Of a DNA stretch of 19,353 bases, positions 6,952 through 15,510 are shown piece after piece (the stretch's first letter is position 1; the number at the start of each line of letters is the position of its first letter). The position numbers and the translations under genes were made by a program. The notes below the pieces were generated by a model that worked only from the letters and a program-made list of their open reading frames with translations, had not been told where the DNA came from and did not search any database. This stretch comes from Methanoregula sp. (GTDB lineage: Archaea > Halobacteriota > Methanomicrobia > Methanomicrobiales > Methanospirillaceae): positions 1 to 19,353 of the forward strand of contig JAQTSH010000008.1 of assembly GCA_028711405.1 (NCBI GenBank). Reading direction: 5' to 3'.

Positions 6952-7360
6952 ATTTCCGGTTTTTGTCGATACAAGCGCATTTTAAGCGTTGATTAACCGG
7001 TCGGATTGCGATCATACTGCGGCAAGACTCTGTTTTGATTCTCTTCTCCAAAAAAGGATTCCCCTGATTACCTCGAAATTTATCCTGTCTGAAACCTATA
7101 CCCTTATCCTGTACAGGATGGGACGATCAGCGGCAATCCAGATTACCAGGAGGATCCGGGAATCTTTTGACATCGAAAGGATATCAGAAGAGGATGAAAA
7201 ATGTGCCTAGAAGATCATTGTTGATTTTAACGACAAGGAATTTTCTTATGTCGATGCAACCTCCTTTGCCCTGATGACCCGGATCGGGCTGACCCGGGCA
7301 TTTTCGTTTGATGATCATTTCAGCCAGTATCCATCGATCCAGAAACTACCCGATACATAA
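6926..7360 (+). pseudogene. VapC-like PIN-domain toxin with two in-frame stops
   Basis: One reading frame from ATG 6926 to TAA 7358-7360 encodes a PIN ribonuclease of about 142 residues. It starts with VFVDTSAF (the first catalytic Asp), has FILSETYTLILYRMG with the conserved Glu in the middle, and ends with DKEFSYVDATSFALM and AFSFDDHF carrying the remaining acidic residues. It is interrupted by TAA at 6983-6985 and TAG at 7208-7210. The TAG falls where related toxins often have Trp (EEKCA-stop-KII), which fits a TGG to TAG mutation. With no frameshift and most motifs still readable, inactivation looks recent. VapC toxins cut tRNA or rRNA; this copy cannot make a full-length enzyme. Confidence 0.8.
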
Positions 7361-7478
7361 CCTGTTGCCGTGAATACGCGATGTGACAAGGGGTTGGTCC
7401 CGTCCGTGCGGAAGTGTAAACTCGGAGATCACAGGAGAAGAAGGAGCAGGATTCTAGTATCATCAGGATAATCATTAG

Positions 7479-7667
7479 TCCTGTGTATACTACCTGAAGT
7501 ACGATCCGGATTCGGTCCGGGAGCTTTCGCAGACAATAGGGGATTTCCTGGGACTGTACCTGGAATTTTTCGAGATCCGGACCAATACAACACTTCGCCG
7601 GTCGCATCAACTCCTTGAAGAGTTTTTCCTGGCAACGAATAATCATTGTATCCGGAAACTGGAATAA
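7479..7667 (+). pseudogene. Unassigned gene fragment (C-terminal end)
   Basis: The frame from the stop at 7476 to TAA 7665-7667 encodes about 62 residues of protein-like sequence, for example YDPDSVRELSQTIGDFLG, LYLEFFEIRTNTTLRRSHQ and LLEEFFLATNN, mostly helical and rich in Leu/Glu. It has no start codon or ribosome site. Upstream, all three frames are closed within 50 bases, so it looks like the surviving C-terminus of a decayed gene. I do not recognise the family. It lies between two dead toxin-antitoxin loci. Confidence 0.4.
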
Positions 7668-7811
7668 TCAGTCATCGTTACTGATGCCGGTCCCTGCCCG
7701 CATATCCTGCCCATATTCCGGCGTATTTTTGCCTGTTGAAATATGCACAATAATCCTACTATGGATATATTTTATCCATGGGCTCCTGTGGCAAACCCAC
7801 CATGAACACTG

Positions 7812-8062
7812 CTATGGATATCTGGAAAGGTTCAGTAAATCGTGACCCTCAAATGAACACTTTTGGGTCATACCGGCTTGATCGATAAGCTTGCGCAGCA
7901 ATCCCACACCGATATCCCGTTCAGCATAAACCGGGATTGAAAGGTGAACCTGACTTCCCTCTTTTGTCAGTGGTGGCTGCCTTCAACAGGGTTCTCTACC
8001 CATCCTGCCCACATGAATGCAGCGATATGCTTTGTTCCGCCGGCTCGCGGGAGATTAGGCAT
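7812..8062 (-). pseudogene. hicA: HicA-type mRNA interferase toxin, frameshifted
   Basis: Read on the minus strand from ATG 8062: MPNLPRAGGTKHIAAFMWAG and WVENPVEGSHH, which carries the GSH motif with the catalytic His of HicA. The frame then hits TGA at 7967-7969. Shifting one base near 7970 restores LTKEGSQVHLSIPVYAERD and IGVGLLRKLIDQAGMTQK, the rest of the HicA fold. So a single-base deletion has inactivated the toxin. The shifted frame closes at 7812; the tail after MTQK is unlike HicA, so a second change there is possible. The start overlaps the end of the hicB remnant by eight bases, as in an intact HicBA operon. Confidence 0.75.
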
Positions 8063-8295
8063 ACGGTATTCCGGAAGTATCGACATCGGTACTCATGCGG
8101 GAAGGCATGGAAGTGATATGGATCGTATCCGCTGCTGTCTTCAACCGGGATTTGATGCAACCGACAATTACCTCATTGATATTTTCGATTGCTTCCTTTG
8201 AGCGTATCGCCTTCGGTCATGCATCCCGGTAGATCGGTGCATTCCACACCATACCGCCCGTCTTCATCCTGTTCGATGAGAATAGGGAATTTCAT
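8055..8295 (-). pseudogene. hicB: HicB-type antitoxin, frameshifted
   Basis: From ATG 8295 on the minus strand the frame reads MKFPILIEQDEDGRYGVEC, TDLPGCMTEGDTLK, the typical HicB N-terminal domain that covers the toxin. An extra base at about 8195-8196 then causes a frameshift. In the adjusted frame it continues EAIENINEVIVGCIKSRL and ends at TAA 8055-8057. The helix after the frameshift is the normal continuation of HicB. With both partners broken, the whole module is dead. There is no plasmid or phage gene around it. Confidence 0.8.
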
Positions 8296-8640
8296 TACCT
8301 GATCGTATATTTACCATATGCATGGGTTTTCTCTAAAGATATGCGAGAAGGAGTCGGTTGGGGGCAACGGGGGTATGCCGAATAGAATGGTACCACCTTG
8401 ATGTGGATAGGATGGAACTGGAAAGGGCTTGCTGCTCGTTTTCGTGACCGGAAAAAATGTCATATGAGTATTCCATTTTGTTATCGAAGATCCTAAAACA
8501 GATCCACGGTTACGGTCAAAACGGATATTTTACTTTTGCAAGGAAATGATCGCTGTACGGTTCCTTTAATCTTCAAATTTATCGAGTAAGCGTTTATATT
8601 TTGTTTTCAAAAATACAAAAATCGTAAACCTAAATATTTT
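8296..8640. other. Intergenic stretch, no supported gene
   Basis: Both strands were read. A short frame at 8459-8557 (starting MSYEYSILLSKIL) has no ribosome site or recognisable motif. The right-hand part (8560-8640) is A/T-rich and leads into the promoter of the giant surface-protein gene. Confidence 0.4.
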
Positions 8641-8642
8641 AC

Positions 8643-8653
8643 CTTATAAAAAA
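8643..8653 (+). promoter_or_regulatory. TATA-like promoter of the giant surface-protein gene
   Basis: CTTATAAAAAA is the best archaeal TATA match in the A/T-rich stretch 8580-8660. It predicts a transcript start near 8678 and hence a leader of about 230 nt that includes the C-tract and three hairpins before the ATG at 8906. TTTATATTTT at about 8592 is an alternative box. Confidence 0.4.
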
Positions 8654-8731
8654 ATAAAACAGAAACTCTTTTCTTATTTGAGAAGCAACGGTGTTCTGAT
8701 AATTATGGCAAATCGAAATCTTTTTTACCCT

Positions 8732-8742
8732 CCCCCCCCCCC
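8732..8742 (+). repeat. Tract of 11 cytosines in the leader
   Basis: Eleven consecutive C residues lie between the predicted promoter and the coding region of the giant surface protein. Mononucleotide tracts of this length are prone to slippage and can vary between cells; in a leader this would alter expression rather than reading frame. Confidence 0.6.
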
Positions 8743-8768
8743 TTGCTAACCACCGTTTCCTGTCGAAC

Positions 8769-8868
8769 CCGGTCCTGACCGGTTTTTTTGCAGGTTCCGG
8801 TGCGGCGGGGTATGCACCGCTGGCAACCGCCCATGATACCATCCGAATGTGCCGGGCTTTACCGGCAC
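8769..8868 (+). promoter_or_regulatory. Three-hairpin leader, first with a T7 run
   Basis: Three perfect stems follow each other. CCGGT/ACCGG (8769-8773, 8778-8782) is followed directly by T7 (8783-8789). CGGTGC/GCACCG (8798-8803, 8814-8819). GTGCCGG/CCGGCAC (8849-8855, 8862-8868). The first looks like an intrinsic terminator placed inside the leader, which suggests premature termination or attenuation ahead of the gene at 8906. It could instead terminate transcription coming from the left. Confidence 0.45.
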
Positions 8869-8905
8869 TTCCCGCTTCCCGCACGCTGGCGGAGCAGGTG
8901 GTCTC

Positions 8906-11900
8906 ATGAGCCACGGGAATCTCCGGATACCGGTCCGGTTCGGGCTGGTTCTTCTTCTGGTTCTTGCCGTGATGGTGATCCCGGCGATGGCAGATGCTGA
9001 CAATTCTTCGGTTCCGGATGCGAATCTCACGGTGATTGAAACAGCGACAATGCCACCGGTTACGGAGACGGCAACCCTGACAGAGACGGCAACGGATGTG
9101 CCTACAACAGTGCCAGTCACGGAGACGGTCACCCCGGCAGTTTCACCGACCGCTGAAGTAACAAAGGCAATGGGAAGTAATCCCGTAGGCAGCACTTCTG
9201 AAATAAAGACAGACACAATCAAGCTGTCTGAGGAGCCCGCTGTCGCACCTATTGCAAGCTTTACAGCGAGCGTAACAAACGGGACAGTTCCGATGTTCGT
9301 GCGTTTCACGGACACCTCCACGAACTCCCCGACATCATGGGTCTGGGACTTCAACAACGATGGCACTGTCGATGCAACCACGCAAAATGCGTCCTATACT
9401 TATACAACCGCCGATACTTACACGGTGAACCTGACTGTCACGAATACAGCGGGCAGCAATTCGATGCTGAAGACGGATTACGTCACGGTTACAACAGGCA
9501 GTTCTGGCCTTGCCGATACCCCATGGCCAAAATATCAGCACGATCCCCAGAACACTGGTCAATCCCCCTTTGTCGGACCGCAGACAAATGCCACCAGATG
9601 GAACGCTTCAATTGGCACTATGGGTAACGTGGTAACCAGTTACCATCCTTATACAAATCCTGTTATTGGATCCGATGGATCCGTCTTTACCGGGGGAGGT
9701 TTCGATACTCATATCTATCGAATATATCCGAACGGAACTATAAAATGGGATGTAGGGATTGGTTCATCTAGTGATTATTTATACGGATCGATGGCCATAG
9801 GCAGAGACGGAACTCTCTATTTCGGAGATGACAAAAAATATCTTTATGCGAGATCTCCCGACACCGGACTTAGTAAATGGAGAGCCCCCGCTGCTTCCAA
9901 AGGAGCTAAAACGATACGGGGTTCTCCAGCTATCGGATCGGATGGGACTCTCTATTTCGCCAGCGATGGCTTGTATGCGCTCGATCCGGCTGCAGGTGTC
10001 CTAAAATGGAAAAATACTACTGCTACGGTATCAGCTGCAAATTATGTCTCTCCGGCGATAGGAGATGACGGAACCATCTACCTTGGAAGTGAGTCTACCA
10101 AAACAATGTTTGCCTATAACCCGGATGGAACGCCGAAATGGAGCTATCTGACCGGTGGTGCGATCACCGGGTCGGCGGCCATCGGTACAGACGGAACCAT
10201 CTATTTCGGCAGTGCTGATAACAATGTTTATGCCCTGAATCCAAATGGAACTCTGAAATGGAGCTACACGGCCGGAGGGACATTTTCAAAGGGAACACCT
10301 GCAATCGGACCGGATGGCACGATCTATATCGGGAATTATGGTGACTATAAAGTTTACGCATTTAACCCGGGTGGTACCCCGAAATGGACCTACTTAACTG
10401 GAGGGCCAATCGATGGTTCACCCTCGGCTGGCGCAGATGGAACGGTTTACATCGGCAGTAACGATAACAAAATTTATGCATTAAATCCGGATGGGTCCCT
10501 GAAATGGTTCTATACCACAGAAGGACTAATCTCAGGATCGCCATCAATAGGTGCAGACGGGACACTGTATATTATAAGTAAGAAGACCGTTGCAGATGGT
10601 CAAAAAGACCATGTATTATATGCGTTCGCCGGCCCGGTAAGCTTCACCGCAGACCCGACCGTTGGTAATGCACCCCTTGTGGTTCAGTTCACCGGTACAT
10701 CCGACCTTACGGCAACCTCTTGGCACTGGGATTTTGGTGACGGCACCACTTCGGACGAACAGAATCCCCTGCACACCTATACATCTGCCGGATCAAAGTC
10801 GGTCAACCTAACCGTAACCCATAGTTATGGCAGCACTTCGTACGTTCAAACGGCATACATCACGGTTTATGCTCCCCCATCAGCAGATTTCACATCGGAT
10901 GTGACCTCCGGGAAAAGCCCGCTGACGGTCCAGTTCACCGATGCCTCCACAGGTCTTCCCACGTCATGGCTCTGGGACTTCGGCGACGGCACCACTTCAA
11001 CCCTCCAGAACCCCTCGCATCAGTACTCGACAACAGGGACAGATACCGTAACATATACGGTCAAACTGACAGCCACCAATGCGGCGGGCAGCAACAAGGT
11101 AAGTAAGACCGGATATATTACATTGTACTCCAATCCCCCGGCCGTATCCTTCAAAGCATCCCCAAGGATCAGCACAACCGCACCCTTGACCGTGCAGTTC
11201 AACGATACGTCAACCCTCAATCCGATCGAATGGCTCTGGGACTTCGGTGACGGGGACAGCACGAATGCAACTAGGCAGAACCCTGTCCATACATATGCGA
11301 CCGCAGGAACCTATACGGTCAGCCTCACCGCAACGAACGCAGTCGGCTCAAACACAGTATCAAAACCCGGTTTCATTACGTTTGTGACGCCAGGGCCGAT
11401 GTCTGCTTACCGCAACACCAACATCTATGTCGCCAATGACGAGGGGGTGAAACGCGATGTCCCCGACGGCATAAGTGCCGGGTTTACATATAATTATATC
11501 CCCAATACCTACTTCGTCCTCTTCAGATCGGATGGCGGAGGACTGAATGCTCTGTCGATGACCGACGACCTCTCCATAATGTCAAAGGTCGTCCATACAA
11601 CCGACCAGTCCGGCATATTCTATCTGGCATTCGGTGGAGGACAAGCATCGATGAACGAAGCGATCCTGATGCTTGCGGTCAACGGGACCATCCCCGATGA
11701 TTTCAACGTCCATATCCGTTCCAGCGGATACAACTGGACGCCGGAGAGCCCTGCAACGGAAAATTCCTGGGGTCCTGGTGCCGATTTAAATTATGTTGAA
11801 GGAGCAGTGAACCAGACATTTACCAAGGATGATTTCATCTACGGTCCGCAGATCTGGAAACCGTGCAGTATTGCTGATTATCCGATCTTTAATGGGCAGA

Positions 11901-14875
11901 ACATGAGCGATACCGCAAACACGTTCCAGGTCATGTTCATCGACCTGAATATAGGGGCGCTGAAATCTGCGACTCTCGGACCAACCAACGGGGCAATCAC
12001 CGTCGAGTACAGCTTCAACAACCTAACGAGCTTTGCAGCATTCAATGACTATGGCTGGTATTCTCGAAGTAACCACGGTACCGGTATGATCATGACAAAT
12101 GATGTCACGTATAGCGGATATACGGTCACCGGCATTCCCGCTGCTCCGGTCGCCGGATTCACTTCAAGTACTGCTTCCTCCGACATCCAATCCCCGGTCC
12201 AGTTCACCGATACATCCGCAAACGTACCACAATCCTGGCTCTGGGACTTCGGGGACGGAACGAATTCAACGGTCCAGAATCCCACCCACACCTACCGTGC
12301 TGTTGGTACCTACACGGTGAAACTCACCGTCACAAACATAAAAGGCACTGATACGATGGTGAAGTCCAATTACATCACCAAGATCATTTCTCCCGTTCCG
12401 GTTGCTAATTTCACCGTGAATGTTACTTCAGGAACATATCCGCTTCTGGTCCAGTTCACCGATACCTCGACCAACACGCCGATTAGTTGGTCCTGGGACT
12501 TCGGGGACGGTACTACTTCGACCGAACAGAACCCAACCCATTGGTATGGATCCGGGATGTTCTCGATCAACCTCACGGTCACAAACAGCGGCGGTAGCAA
12601 TAGCCGTGTAAAGAACAATTACGTCACGGTTGCATCATCCGGATCGACAAACCGCTTCCTTAACCCGGGATTCGAGACAGGGACATTTGATAAATGGACT
12701 GTCGGAACAACCGCCACTACGATAAATTCAAGTACCTACCAGACGGGGAGGTACGCGGTTGAATTCCCCAATACTATGTCAAATGACGATTACATCGAGC
12801 AGTATATCGATCTGACAACTATCTCCAATCTCTCATTCTGGGGATACCTTCCAGTTACAAACGGGAACCAAAAATTTTACGTGTATATTGACGGTATAAA
12901 TGTCCAAACAGTGACCGGCGCCAACTCGTGGACGCAATATACCATCCCGATAGCCGGGTATTACGGCGTTCACCGGGTAAGAATACAGTATTCCCATTAT
13001 TACCAATGGTTTAACGCATACATCGACGACTTCGTTGCCGAACCAGCCCCAACCGCCTCCTTCACCGCAACCCCGGTGAACGGGATCGCACCCCTGACCG
13101 TTCAGTTTAACGACACCTCAACAGGCACCCCGACTTCATGGCTCTGGGACTTCGGTGACGTCAACACCTCAACCGAACAGAACGCGACCCACACGTACAC
13201 AACCGCAGGCACCTACACGGTCAACCTGACGGTAACGAGCCTGGCGGGAAGCACCAGCCTTGTCAAGCCCGGGTACATATCAGTGGGAAGTCATAGCGGG
13301 GCACTCCCCAACTATACCGGCATCTTCGTCCGCGCCGCAAACCCTGAAGGTATACGGTGGAACGCCAACCTGAACGGCACGTATTACATCAACCAGAACG
13401 GCGGCGGTTTGAATGCCGTCCATATCTCCACTGACCCCACGGTCAACGCCGGGCAGGTCACGGAATCCCGGAACCTCTCCGGGACATTCTATGCCACGGA
13501 ATCCGGCGGCAGGGGATACCAGGATGAAGTCGTCCTCCTGCTCGCGGTCAACGGAACCCTGCCGGACGATTTCTCGGTACACATCAAAACCAGCGGGTAC
13601 ACCTGGATGCCTAACGTGACGGCAAATACAGCACCTCCATCCGGCGCTTACACGCACCAGGCAATCGCACTGGACGAGACCTTCACGAAGAAGGACTTCT
13701 GCTACGGACCCCAGAACTGGAAACCGCAGGGTGCGAACGCAATCTACCCGATCTTCTACGGCGAAGACCTGACCAGTCCGGTGAACGAGAACCAGCTCAT
13801 GTTCATCGACACACGGGCGGGTGTGCTGGGACCAAATCACGCAGATTACGCCAGTCTTACGAACAATGGAGCCGTAAAAGTCGAGTACAGTTTCAATAAC
13901 CTGTCCGGTTATGCGGCATTCAACATCTATGCATGGAACAATGCCACCACACAGGGTCAGGGCATGGGCTGGACCAACCGTGTTTCCGGTTCCGGCAGCA
14001 GCGGGTACTCGGTAACTACTTCCACTCCCATAGTCGCCCCAATTGCTGCGTTCACCGGAACCCCAACCACCGGCACCGCACCGCTCACAGTCACCTTCAC
14101 CGACACCTCCGCCAACATCCCGACCAGCTGGCTCTGGAACTTTGGTGACGGCAGCACGGCAACTACACAGAACGCAACCCACACGTACACAACCGCAGGC
14201 ACCTTCACGGTCAACCTGACGGTCACGAACACAGCGGGCTCACACAGCCTGGTCAGGGACAAGTACATCTCAGTACAGGAAGCTCCCGCAGACCGCGCCC
14301 GGCTCATCCTCCCCGCCGCGTCGCTCTACCAGAACACCGCGACACAACTCCCGGTACTGGTGATGAACATCACCAATGGAACCGGCATCTCGTTCGACCT
14401 CGCGTACGACCCAGCGGTTATCCGGGTCAACGAGATCACCCTGAACCAGTCCTATGCATCGGGCAGCAACATGGTCATAAACCAGACTGACGGTCGTATC
14501 CGGCTTGCACTCACCCGGACGGATAACATCAACATCGGTTCACCTGTCACGGTCTTCTTCATCAACACGTCCGGTACCGGGGCAGTGGGATTGTCAACCC
14601 CGCTGACCCTGACTAATGCCATGTGGGGCGATGGCACCTTCAACTACCGCACGTTCAATACGATGAACGGGTCTGCACTCGTCTACCGGTACCGTGGCGA
14701 TCTCAACGGGAACACGGAAGTAGATATCGGGGACACTGCCAAGACTGCCTACATGGTCGTTGAAAAGACACCCCATCTCATCCCTGACGCGGACTTCAAC
14801 AACAATGGCAGGATCGATGTCGGTGACGCCACGAAGATTGCCTGGTACATCGTCGGGAAGATAACGAGATTGTAG
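8906..14875 (+). CDS. Giant secreted PKD/propeller/DUF3344/cohesin/dockerin protein
   Basis: The 1989-residue protein starts at ATG 8906, not the upstream in-frame GTG 8849: AGGTGG (8896-8901) precedes it and the N-terminus then aligns with the paralogue at 16535. Order: signal peptide (1-30); Thr-rich stretch (31-110); PKD (113-198); PQQ-like beta-propeller (203-573) with about eight repeats of the type IGxDGTIYxGS...YALNPDGTLKW; three PKDs (575-829); DUF3344 (831-1077); two PKDs (1081-1243); a jelly-roll-like segment starting NPGFETGTFDKW (1250-1378), possibly carbohydrate-binding; PKD (1381-1460); DUF3344 (1464-1705); PKD (1711-1791); cohesin-like domain (1795-1925); type I dockerin (1930-1989) with two calcium loops, DLNGNTEVDIGD and DFNNNGRIDVGD. 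There is no transmembrane anchor, so attachment would go through cohesin-dockerin pairing. It is probably an extracellular scaffold or adhesin. Boundaries are approximate. Confidence 0.85.
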   Translation: MSHGNLRIPVRFGLVLLLVLAVMVIPAMADADNSSVPDANLTVIETATMPPVTETATLTETATDVPTTVPVTETVTPAVSPTAEVTKAMGSNPVGSTSEIKTDTIKLSEEPAVAPIASFTASVTNGTVPMFVRFTDTSTNSPTSWVWDFNNDGTVDATTQNASYTYTTADTYTVNLTVTNTAGSNSMLKTDYVTVTTGSSGLADTPWPKYQHDPQNTGQSPFVGPQTNATRWNASIGTMGNVVTSYHPYTNPVIGSDGSVFTGGGFDTHIYRIYPNGTIKWDVGIGSSSDYLYGSMAIGRDGTLYFGDDKKYLYARSPDTGLSKWRAPAASKGAKTIRGSPAIGSDGTLYFASDGLYALDPAAGVLKWKNTTATVSAANYVSPAIGDDGTIYLGSESTKTMFAYNPDGTPKWSYLTGGAITGSAAIGTDGTIYFGSADNNVYALNPNGTLKWSYTAGGTFSKGTPAIGPDGTIYIGNYGDYKVYAFNPGGTPKWTYLTGGPIDGSPSAGADGTVYIGSNDNKIYALNPDGSLKWFYTTEGLISGSPSIGADGTLYIISKKTVADGQKDHVLYAFAGPVSFTADPTVGNAPLVVQFTGTSDLTATSWHWDFGDGTTSDEQNPLHTYTSAGSKSVNLTVTHSYGSTSYVQTAYITVYAPPSADFTSDVTSGKSPLTVQFTDASTGLPTSWLWDFGDGTTSTLQNPSHQYSTTGTDTVTYTVKLTATNAAGSNKVSKTGYITLYSNPPAVSFKASPRISTTAPLTVQFNDTSTLNPIEWLWDFGDGDSTNATRQNPVHTYATAGTYTVSLTATNAVGSNTVSKPGFITFVTPGPMSAYRNTNIYVANDEGVKRDVPDGISAGFTYNYIPNTYFVLFRSDGGGLNALSMTDDLSIMSKVVHTTDQSGIFYLAFGGGQASMNEAILMLAVNGTIPDDFNVHIRSSGYNWTPESPATENSWGPGADLNYVEGAVNQTFTKDDFIYGPQIWKPCSIADYPIFNGQNMSDTANTFQVMFIDLNIGALKSATLGPTNGAITVEYSFNNLTSFAAFNDYGWYSRSNHGTGMIMTNDVTYSGYTVTGIPAAPVAGFTSSTASSDIQSPVQFTDTSANVPQSWLWDFGDGTNSTVQNPTHTYRAVGTYTVKLTVTNIKGTDTMVKSNYITKIISPVPVANFTVNVTSGTYPLLVQFTDTSTNTPISWSWDFGDGTTSTEQNPTHWYGSGMFSINLTVTNSGGSNSRVKNNYVTVASSGSTNRFLNPGFETGTFDKWTVGTTATTINSSTYQTGRYAVEFPNTMSNDDYIEQYIDLTTISNLSFWGYLPVTNGNQKFYVYIDGINVQTVTGANSWTQYTIPIAGYYGVHRVRIQYSHYYQWFNAYIDDFVAEPAPTASFTATPVNGIAPLTVQFNDTSTGTPTSWLWDFGDVNTSTEQNATHTYTTAGTYTVNLTVTSLAGSTSLVKPGYISVGSHSGALPNYTGIFVRAANPEGIRWNANLNGTYYINQNGGGLNAVHISTDPTVNAGQVTESRNLSGTFYATESGGRGYQDEVVLLLAVNGTLPDDFSVHIKTSGYTWMPNVTANTAPPSGAYTHQAIALDETFTKKDFCYGPQNWKPQGANAIYPIFYGEDLTSPVNENQLMFIDTRAGVLGPNHADYASLTNNGAVKVEYSFNNLSGYAAFNIYAWNNATTQGQGMGWTNRVSGSGSSGYSVTTSTPIVAPIAAFTGTPTTGTAPLTVTFTDTSANIPTSWLWNFGDGSTATTQNATHTYTTAGTFTVNLTVTNTAGSHSLVRDKYISVQEAPADRARLILPAASLYQNTATQLPVLVMNITNGTGISFDLAYDPAVIRVNEITLNQSYASGSNMVINQTDGRIRLALTRTDNINIGSPVTVFFINTSGTGAVGLSTPLTLTNAMWGDGTFNYRTFNTMNGSALVYRYRGDLNGNTEVDIGDTAKTAYMVVEKTPHLIPDADFNNNGRIDVGDATKIAWYIVGKITRL

Positions 14876-15127
14876 TGCGGATAAACCACTCCCCCTTTTT
14901 GACCGGAGAATCCTGTACAAATGCCGTACCGGTCGTCAGGATGGATGAAGAGCACGAAAAAAACTCCAAAAAACTCCAAAAGAACCCGGTAATTTAAAGG
15001 GAAATCGGTTGCTGCGTGGTCCTGCCGTATCCGGGGCAACATCTCACCCGTGACATCCCCTCTTCGCTGTCATCTCGTCCAGCATATAGCACGACATCCG
15101 GCATCAGCCGATGCGAACAAGTAAAAG
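14876..15127. other. Intergenic stretch with T-run terminator, no gene
   Basis: CCCCCTTTTT (14891-14900) shortly after the stop codon is a likely terminator for the giant gene. A direct repeat AAAAAACTCC occurs twice near 14960-14980. No reading frame here has a ribosome site or recognisable motif. 15143-15245 is also empty. Confidence 0.4.
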
Positions 15128-15142
15128 AATACCAAAGGTATT
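15128..15142 (-). terminator. Hairpin terminator of the RelBE operon
   Basis: On the minus strand AATACC, loop TTT, GGTATT is followed by CTTTTAC. It lies about 100 bases downstream of the toxin stop codon, a plausible transcript end for the operon. Confidence 0.4.
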
Positions 15143-15245
15143 GGTCAGATACCCTGCGGGTCTTTAGTGTGCATCGGAATTATTGAATCTTCATGCAGGT
15201 CCCCGGTTGAGAACATCATGAAACGAACCAGCCGGAAGGAATAGA

Positions 15246-15506
15246 TCATTCGTACACGTGTTTGCGGTGATCAATCAGGAGGAGGTAAACGATATGTTCC
15301 CGCTCATTGGGGATAAAAATCAGCCGATACTGTTGTGCAACCCGTGTTGATTTTTTCCCGTGGAGTGATCCTGACAGCCAGCCGCCAACATGCAGGGGAT
15401 CTGCCTGAAGACGTTTGATCTTTCTTGCAAGTTCGGCATTAACCTTTGAATTATCCCTGACCCGGTGGAAGCTATCGAAAATGTCTTTGTACGCCGGATG
15501 ATCCAA
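15246..15506 (-). CDS. relE: RelE/ParE-superfamily toxin
   Basis: The C-terminal two thirds carry the RelE fold: a helical segment (ELARKIKRLQADPLHVGG), then LSGSLHGKKSTRVAQQYRLI, then FIPNEREHIVYLLLIDHRKHVY with the conserved HR...VY ending. RelE toxins cleave mRNA at the ribosome. The antitoxin gene lies immediately upstream on the same strand, and its stop is four bases before the TTG at 15506, which I take as the start. The frame stays open to ATG 15584, but using it would need a 74-base overlap with the antitoxin and an N-terminus unlike the family. Length is about 86 residues, normal for the family. Unlike the VapBC and HicBA remnants to the left, the frame is intact. Confidence 0.75.
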   Translation of the reverse strand: MDHPAYKDIFDSFHRVRDNSKVNAELARKIKRLQADPLHVGGWLSGSLHGKKSTRVAQQYRLIFIPNEREHIVYLLLIDHRKHVYE

Positions 15507-15510
15507 GGTA

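Noticed and set aside
7208..7210. TAG in the PIN toxin as a pyrrolysine codon
   Set aside because: A second stop (TAA) interrupts the same frame, the position suits a mutated Trp codon, and nothing in the window suggests pyrrolysine use.
8849..8905. GTG 8849 as start of the giant protein
   Set aside because: It lies inside a perfect hairpin and would place 19 residues before a signal peptide that otherwise aligns with the paralogue; AGGTGG supports ATG 8906.
13280..14182. 300-codon open frame on the minus strand
   Set aside because: It lies opposite the giant surface gene, whose frame has clear domains; the antisense protein is low-complexity Gly/Val/Arg-rich and has no motif.
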